DNA from: Alviniconcha marisindica
Taxonomy: Eukaryota; Mollusca; Gastropoda; Provannidae
Direction: 5' to 3'
NCBI GenBank assembly: GCA_018857735.1
Contig: JABMCL010002225.1
Location: forward strand, 160,001-224,000
DNA: 64,000 nucleotides
Position 1 is the first letter of the stretch; every line of letters starts with the position of its first letter. A program made the position numbers and the translations under genes. The notes beneath the pieces are model-generated. The model ran no database searches. It saw only the letters and a program-made list of their open reading frames with translations, and was not told where the DNA came from. Below are positions 39,093-46,200 of this stretch, in pieces.

Positions 39093-42000
39093 ACACACAC
39101 ACACATCACATCAGACAACTAAAATAGTTTAAGAACAAGCGGGGTTAGAAAATGTGCTTGCAGTAGTCGGTTTTAAACATTTTCTGTTGACTGTGTTGTG
39201 TCCAGAACTCTGATCCAGCTATTGACTTGTGATGTTGTGACTTGTGCACTGAACAGGTGTACAAGAATTTTGAATATGTAATTTGTTCTGATGCAACCCT
39301 GTGCAGTTGCTGGGACATTAAAATTGACAAACAAACTAACTAATTGACTAACCTCCCCATCACTATGTCTAGGGGACTGTTGCACACTCTGCTTCATTAA
39401 TAAAGTGACATTTTTCACCAATCACCTACCTGTCTGTGATGGTGATACAGTCAGTGATGTCTGATACAAGTGATAGCATCAGCAGTGTATTTGAAGACAA
39501 ATGGAATTTTTGTTTGTTTCAATTGCTCATCAAAATGAGAGATTTTAATGCTTCATAAGTTAGTATAGTTCAGCTCAACAGGATGAACAGTTGGCTTGGT
39601 TCTGTGATAGATGTTGATGTTCTGTTCACACAGTAGTGTTAACACATTAACAGGTTTGGGGTTTGAATGCTGGATGGTTGGCACCTAGACCTTCTTGTGG
39701 TAGACTTAGCTGAGAATGGTGCTGTGGTGCTGTCACAGTGATATGTTGCTCTGTATTTTGTGGTGGCAGATGCGTCAGCAAGTGCATGTGGAATACAGCG
39801 TGGAGGTCATCAGGGTGATGGATCCTCAACAACTGTCACACAGCTGCCTCCAACCACGCACACCACCAGGCTTCAGTGCCCAGGATGAGTACAGTAAGAG
39901 TAGCACACCAGAAAAGGGTGTTGTCACACAGCATGACTGTGGCTGCACACAGCTTACGTTGCATCAATCAGGACAGCTCACAGCTTAAGTTGCATCAATC
40001 AGGACAGCCCACAGCTTAAGTTGCATCAATCAGGACAGCTCACAGCCTAAGTTGCTTCAATCAGGACAGCTCACAGCTTAAGTTGCATCAATCAGGACAG
40101 CCCACAGCTTAAGTTGCATCAATCAGGAAAGCTCACAGCCTAAGTTGCATCAATCAGGACAGCTCACAGCCTAAGTTGCATCAATCAGGACAGCCCACAC
40201 CTTAAGTTGCATCAATCAGGACAGCTCACAGCCTAAGTTGCATCAATCAGGACAGCTCACAGCCTAAGTTGCATCAATCAGAACAGCTCAAGCCTGAGTT
40301 GCATCAATCAGGACAGCTCACAGCCTAAGTTGCATCAATCAGGACAGCCCACAGCTTAAGTTGCATCAATCAGGACAGCTCTTGAAAAAACAGACGTTTT
40401 ACTTGATTAATCATAACCCAAGCCAACAGATTAACACCATTTATTTGGGGGCTAAAAGATGATGGGTATTAGACTGCGTTCTTTACACAAACAGTGCAAC
40501 AAGATGCATGTCTGTCAACTCCATTCCCATAGCTGGCAGCAGGCTTTGGCTGTAAAAAGCACAAGAGGCACCAGCATACCATTACAGAGCTCTTGAGCTG
40601 TATAAAAGTCGAGGTAGCCATCATGGGCTCCCCGTCCCTAATAGTCCACACGGTCTCTGTGGATGGTAAAGCAACATTGAACTTGAACAACGTAGCATGG
40701 TATCAGAACAGCATCAGCCACAACCTTGACTGTGCATCTGACGCACACAACAATGGGACAAGAAACAAACAGACTCAAGATGTGAATGATGTGCGCTTAC
40801 ATTATTTACAGTTATAGTCTGTGTGATTGTACTCCCTGACCTATTGACGTAACATGCATACGAGTATTATGACACTTTCATACTGTTATAGTCTGTATGA
40901 GTGTGCTCCCTGGCCTATTGACATAACATACTTGGAGTATCATGACACATTCTGAGTATCATATTGAGATCCAGTACATTGGCTGGCCTTGGGCCAATGC
41001 AATTGGTACCCCTTGAGTAGCTGCATTAAAAGAAAATCCTTGACACCTGTAGGTGCATGAAACTATTTTGAGACAAAATAGAACAGATCTAGGGAAATGT
41101 ACTCACCTATACGACAAAAAACACAGGGAAACAATGAAACACAAGCGCTTTCGACAGAAAATTGTCTTCTTCGGGTGCAAGAAGATAGATTTTGAGACAT
41201 TCTGCTATTTCAGTGGGGACTGCACAAAGTGCAGGTTTGTGGCATGGCAGTGTGTACCCAAACCCCACCATACTGAAGGCTACAACTAGTAAAAGAAGAT
41301 GGTGTTGACTGGAAGAAACAAAATCCTGAAGACCTGCCTGTTCTTAGAGAATTAGATCTGCTCAGACTTGTAGGCACCACTGACACTTCTTTTTTCCTTT
41401 TTCCTTTTGCTGTTGTTGTTCCTTTGGGGGGGAAAAAATCCCATAAAAGTGCAGAGACATGCTGTTGCAGCATGAACATGTATCAATGTCATCATCATCA
41501 TCATCATCATCATCATCTTCATTGGTAAAGTGGAACTCCTTCATCAAGACCACCAGAAACGTCCACCAAAAATGGACCTATAAGAGGGGTGGACGTGTGT
41601 TTTGTTTTATGTGGAATATGTAGAGACAAGTGAGACAATGTACTTAAGCTGTAGAGACAAGTGAGACAATGTACTTAAGCTATATTGCCTGTACTTTGTC
41701 AGTGTAGTTCCTTTGAAGGCAACTTTCTGTTTGGAAGAAGTAACTTGGCCTGTCCCAATCATCTTGTTATAAAAAGGTTCCCCATGCTTTTATTTATTTA
41801 CAAAATTGTTACCTACTTTCTTCAGTAGAGACCATAGGCTTTGCATTCAGCTAGAGAAGGGGGTCACAGTTACAGCAGCACCAGTTCAAGCTTCAAACAA
41901 GCCAGGGAAAAAGGTCACTTAAGGAGTGTTACAGTTACCTATGTTTGTCGGACACTTAGCTAGATCACAGTTAAAATAAGTCTTTTGTCAATGATTTTCC

Positions 42001-43167
42001 ATTTCAAGAAAAAGAGGAAACAAAAATGAGATTTATTTCATATTTCATTATTTGTCACTTTTCTCTTTTTTCCCTCTTTTTTTCTCTTTATTTTTTTTTT
42101 GGTATATATTTACATGCCAGTAAATCAGCACAAAATATTGTGTTCATTAGTGTTTCTGGCTGGACCAGTAAGGTGATGTAACTGTTTCAGACTGGCCAGT
42201 GTATGTGGAGTTGAGCAATGGAAATGTGTATGGCTGTGACCTGGTGGTCAGTGCAACAGGTGTTGCTCCTTACACTGACCCTTTCGTTGTAGGAAATTCA
42301 GTAAGTAGAAAGAGATCTCCTCTTCTGTGTCCTTCACAATTAACCATCACCTGATTATGAATGATAGTGCTATAAATTGTGTACGTGTCAAAAGGACACT
42401 TATATATTATAATACAAGCTGCAAATTTTTAGGGTAATCCCCTTCGTCAAGTTACAAAACGACACTTAGCAGTTAAATGGTTAAAAACTAAAAATGAGGA
42501 CTTAACATCGTTTTTAACCGTTTAACTGTTGTTTAAGTGTCGTTTTGTAGCCTGAGAAAGGGGATTACCCCGAAAATTTGCAGATTATGTGTTTGTGTCA
42601 TAATAAATAAGCGTTCTTTTGAATCTTTTATGTATTTGGATCTGGTTTTAGAATGCTAGCAGTCATTCTTGTTTCAGATTTTTGTGTACATGTGTGTTTG
42701 GATTTTCATCTATTCTTATTAATATTATTGTTGTTTTAATTTGTTTATGATCCGGTCTGATGGAATTGCCCTTTATGGGCTGAGAAAAGCATAATTGAAT
42801 TGAATACTGTACACTCTTGCCCCTCACAGACTTAAGTATTGAGATAAAACACCAGCCTTTTTCATCTCTTGAAGTCAGTCTTCCATTTTCTGGTGAAATG
42901 AAAAAGCTGTTACTGTGTTAGAACAGCAATATTCTTTAGTCATCCATATGGTCAGTTAAGTTTCTGATTTGCACTCACAAAAAAAAGCATGATCCAGCCA
43001 CCAGGTTGTTCGTGGCAAACACTTTAAATTTACTTCTTTTTTTCTTTTTGTCCTTTGACACTTTGAATATCAAAACCTTGGATGCTGTTAGAACTTACTG
43101 AACTTTGACCATTCATACCTTTTTCAGCATGTGTGTGTGCGTGCATGCATACATGTGTGTGTGTGTG

Positions 43168-43236
<69 letters not shown>

Positions 43237-43239
43237 ATG

Positions 43240-43272
<33 letters not shown>

Positions 43273-46200
43273 ATGTGTGTGTGTGCATGTGTGTTACAGT
43301 TTGAGGTTGCAGAGGATGGGGGACTGAAGGTGGACAACAAGCTGCAAACTTCAGTAGCGGACGTTTATGCTGCCGGTGATGTGTGCACAGCATCATGGGA
43401 CCGCTCCAGCCTCTGGTTTCAGGTTAAAATCCACCACTTTCTGCCACACTCACACACCTACTATAACCGCTGTTGCTTCTTTATGGAGCAGAAGTGCTTT
43501 CACTGTTTCAGCTTAGCATTTGATTCCCCACAGGATTTTCATTTGTTATGTTAGTTTGCTATTTTTTAATAAAACAGTGCCCGGTAGTGCATATATGTGT
43601 GTGTAATAGTTAAAGAGGAGTAATCAGGGAAAATAAAGAAAAAATTATGTAAATCTTAGATTATTTATTGCCCTCACTGACCCAAAAGGAACTTCTTAAT
43701 CAGGGGTTATCCAGAGTTGTACACAGAATTGATTCACTGGTTTTGATGGATCGGATGTATTCCACATGAATATCATTATGAGTATTATCATTTGCCTACA
43801 GTGTCATGCAGTGAACAACATATTACGGTCAGCACTCAGATATATATTTTCGCTTGATTGAATTAATTTAGATGCTGATTATGTTCCAAGCTTCTCCTAA
43901 CACTGAGGGTTGATTTGATTGATCAACACCTGCTGTAATCATTTCTGAGTGACTGCTTATACCTGTATTTTCTTGCCTCCTAGATGCGACTGTGGACGCA
44001 GGCCCGTCAGATGGGGTCTTATGCAGCAAGAAGCATGGCGGCGGCAGTGAAAGGGGAGGACATCACATTGGACATCTGCTTTGAGTTATTTGCTCATGTC
44101 ACCAAGTTTTTTGGATACAAGGTAACTTTGCAATACTTTGTGCACATTCACTAGCACATCAGACCCAGTTCAAAACCACACCTGGTTGGAAAAATGGTCA
44201 CTTCGCTATTTCATTAGCATATGACTTAGTGCCAAAAGGTGCGCAAATGGGGGGTCCGATTTTTGACCGTCAATAAAATCTGTTTCAAACACTTTGTCTT
44301 GTTGCTGCTTTGTGTGTGCATTCATAATTGGTCAGTATCACAGTGGAAACGATATGAGCTCCAAATCTGGAGCAGCTGGAGAAATATTATTTTTTTAAAG
44401 TGAAAAGCGCCACGAAATTCGACCCCTGAAAACGGACACGCTCACGGTGAGTGCTTTCGATGCTTTCATTCACGTACATGACGAATCAAAACATTACCTC
44501 AGTCACCGATTTGCACAGAGAGATATCGCTTTACACAGTGCATATAAAATCGATTATCACTAAGTTTGTTTTTGGAGTTAGAGGCTCCGATATATCCCTC
44601 GGTCAACGTTATGTGTGTTGAAATGTTTCATGACCAGCATCCGCAGACAATCTAGTGAAGAACGGACTTTCTCTTTCGTCGAAACTTGACTCCAGTCACT
44701 GTGGTATGTCACTGCATCAGGCGCCTGTGTTTTATTTTACTGCCAAATGTCTGGGTAGTTTTTAAAATATATTTCGCATCTTCATAAAATTGTTGCAATA
44801 AATAACGTTCAACAACTATTAGATTAAACAAGCAAAAGGATTTTTTTTTAGTTTTTGCGCTTTTGCACTACTTCCGGTCAGCCATGTTATACATCTGGGT
44901 CATTTGCTTTTAGCACATGGCCGCATGGAAGAGACGTTCTGATATGCGAAAGGTGTGTGGTAATATTTTTGAAGACCGTAATGTTCAACTTTATTTAAAC
45001 GTTCATCGGAGATTTAGTCAAATCTTCCGGTTATACGATGATATTTATACTGGTATATGCCAATCTTTTAAAAATATCGGAATGTTAGCATACAGAGTGA
45101 GTTATTGTTGCTGTCGATCTAAAGTTTGTTCAGATGCTTTCGAAAATTTGTTTTCACCGAGTTTCTTACAACATGAGTGCGTTTTGAAATCGTAATGTGC
45201 GACAGCAGATTGGTTATAAACAGTATATTCTGATCGTACGTTTACATTTTTTGCTTGCGCTTAATGCAGTTCGTTTTGTTTACAAACTACGTCTTCAAAC
45301 AAATCATCATATATGGTAGACAATTCGAATTTATGCAGGTTAAAGTCGGCAAGTTAGATGTTGAACATTACGATTACAACACGAGCTGTGGAAATAATAA
45401 CGTTCGACATAATTATAGTGACCATGCCTGTCTGCCTTCCAGAGTTCTAAAAATGTAAGGTGCCGATCTTAATAGCATTATTCTTTGGCTGTGATTTTTT
45501 TTAGTAACATTACGATTTTTTCTATTTATTATTATTATTTCTTTCACTTTGAAGTTAACTGTTCACATTTTTGTCCTAGGCACCCGAGTCAACATGACCA
45601 AGAAACGCATGGATGACAGGTTGCGTGTGTGTTTTCCTGTGACACCCAAAAGCAGCAAAAGTTGCACTCACTCTTACTTGCTCCATTTTCTCTTACAAAA
45701 CACTTACTTGTTTGTTAAATAATAAGTATTATTTATTTTGTTATGAAAAACAAGTCTATTTAACATTATGCTATCCACTACAACAAAATTAATGCAGCAA
45801 AAACTGTTCACATGGAAATAGTTATGTCTTTATACTCTACAGTAATAAAAGTTACTGATTTATCATTTTCATCAAGAAACAAACTGCATTGTACATCTTG
45901 TTGAAATAGTAATGTACGACATATTTCTTACATCATTTGCTGTTTATGTCAAGAAAGCTTAATTTTGAGGGAAAAAATCATCAAACTTCCTTGTCACATA
46001 TTGTTCTATTAAAGAATAACTGTTTATGTTTCAAAATGTGTTGCTTTTTATTCATTTAAAATTGTTCAAGATTGGCTGTATGTTGAACGTTATGTGTTGC
46101 AACAAACTATGTGTAGCATGTTGTTCTGTGTTACACAGGGTGTAACAGGGTGTCTGTCTTACACAGAACAACAACAGTTTACTTGGTAATACTCATGTGG

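Noticed and set aside
44917..45195. 92-codon frame inside the TIR transposon as a gene
   Set aside because: It is not clearly preserved in the reverse copy and has no transposase motif.
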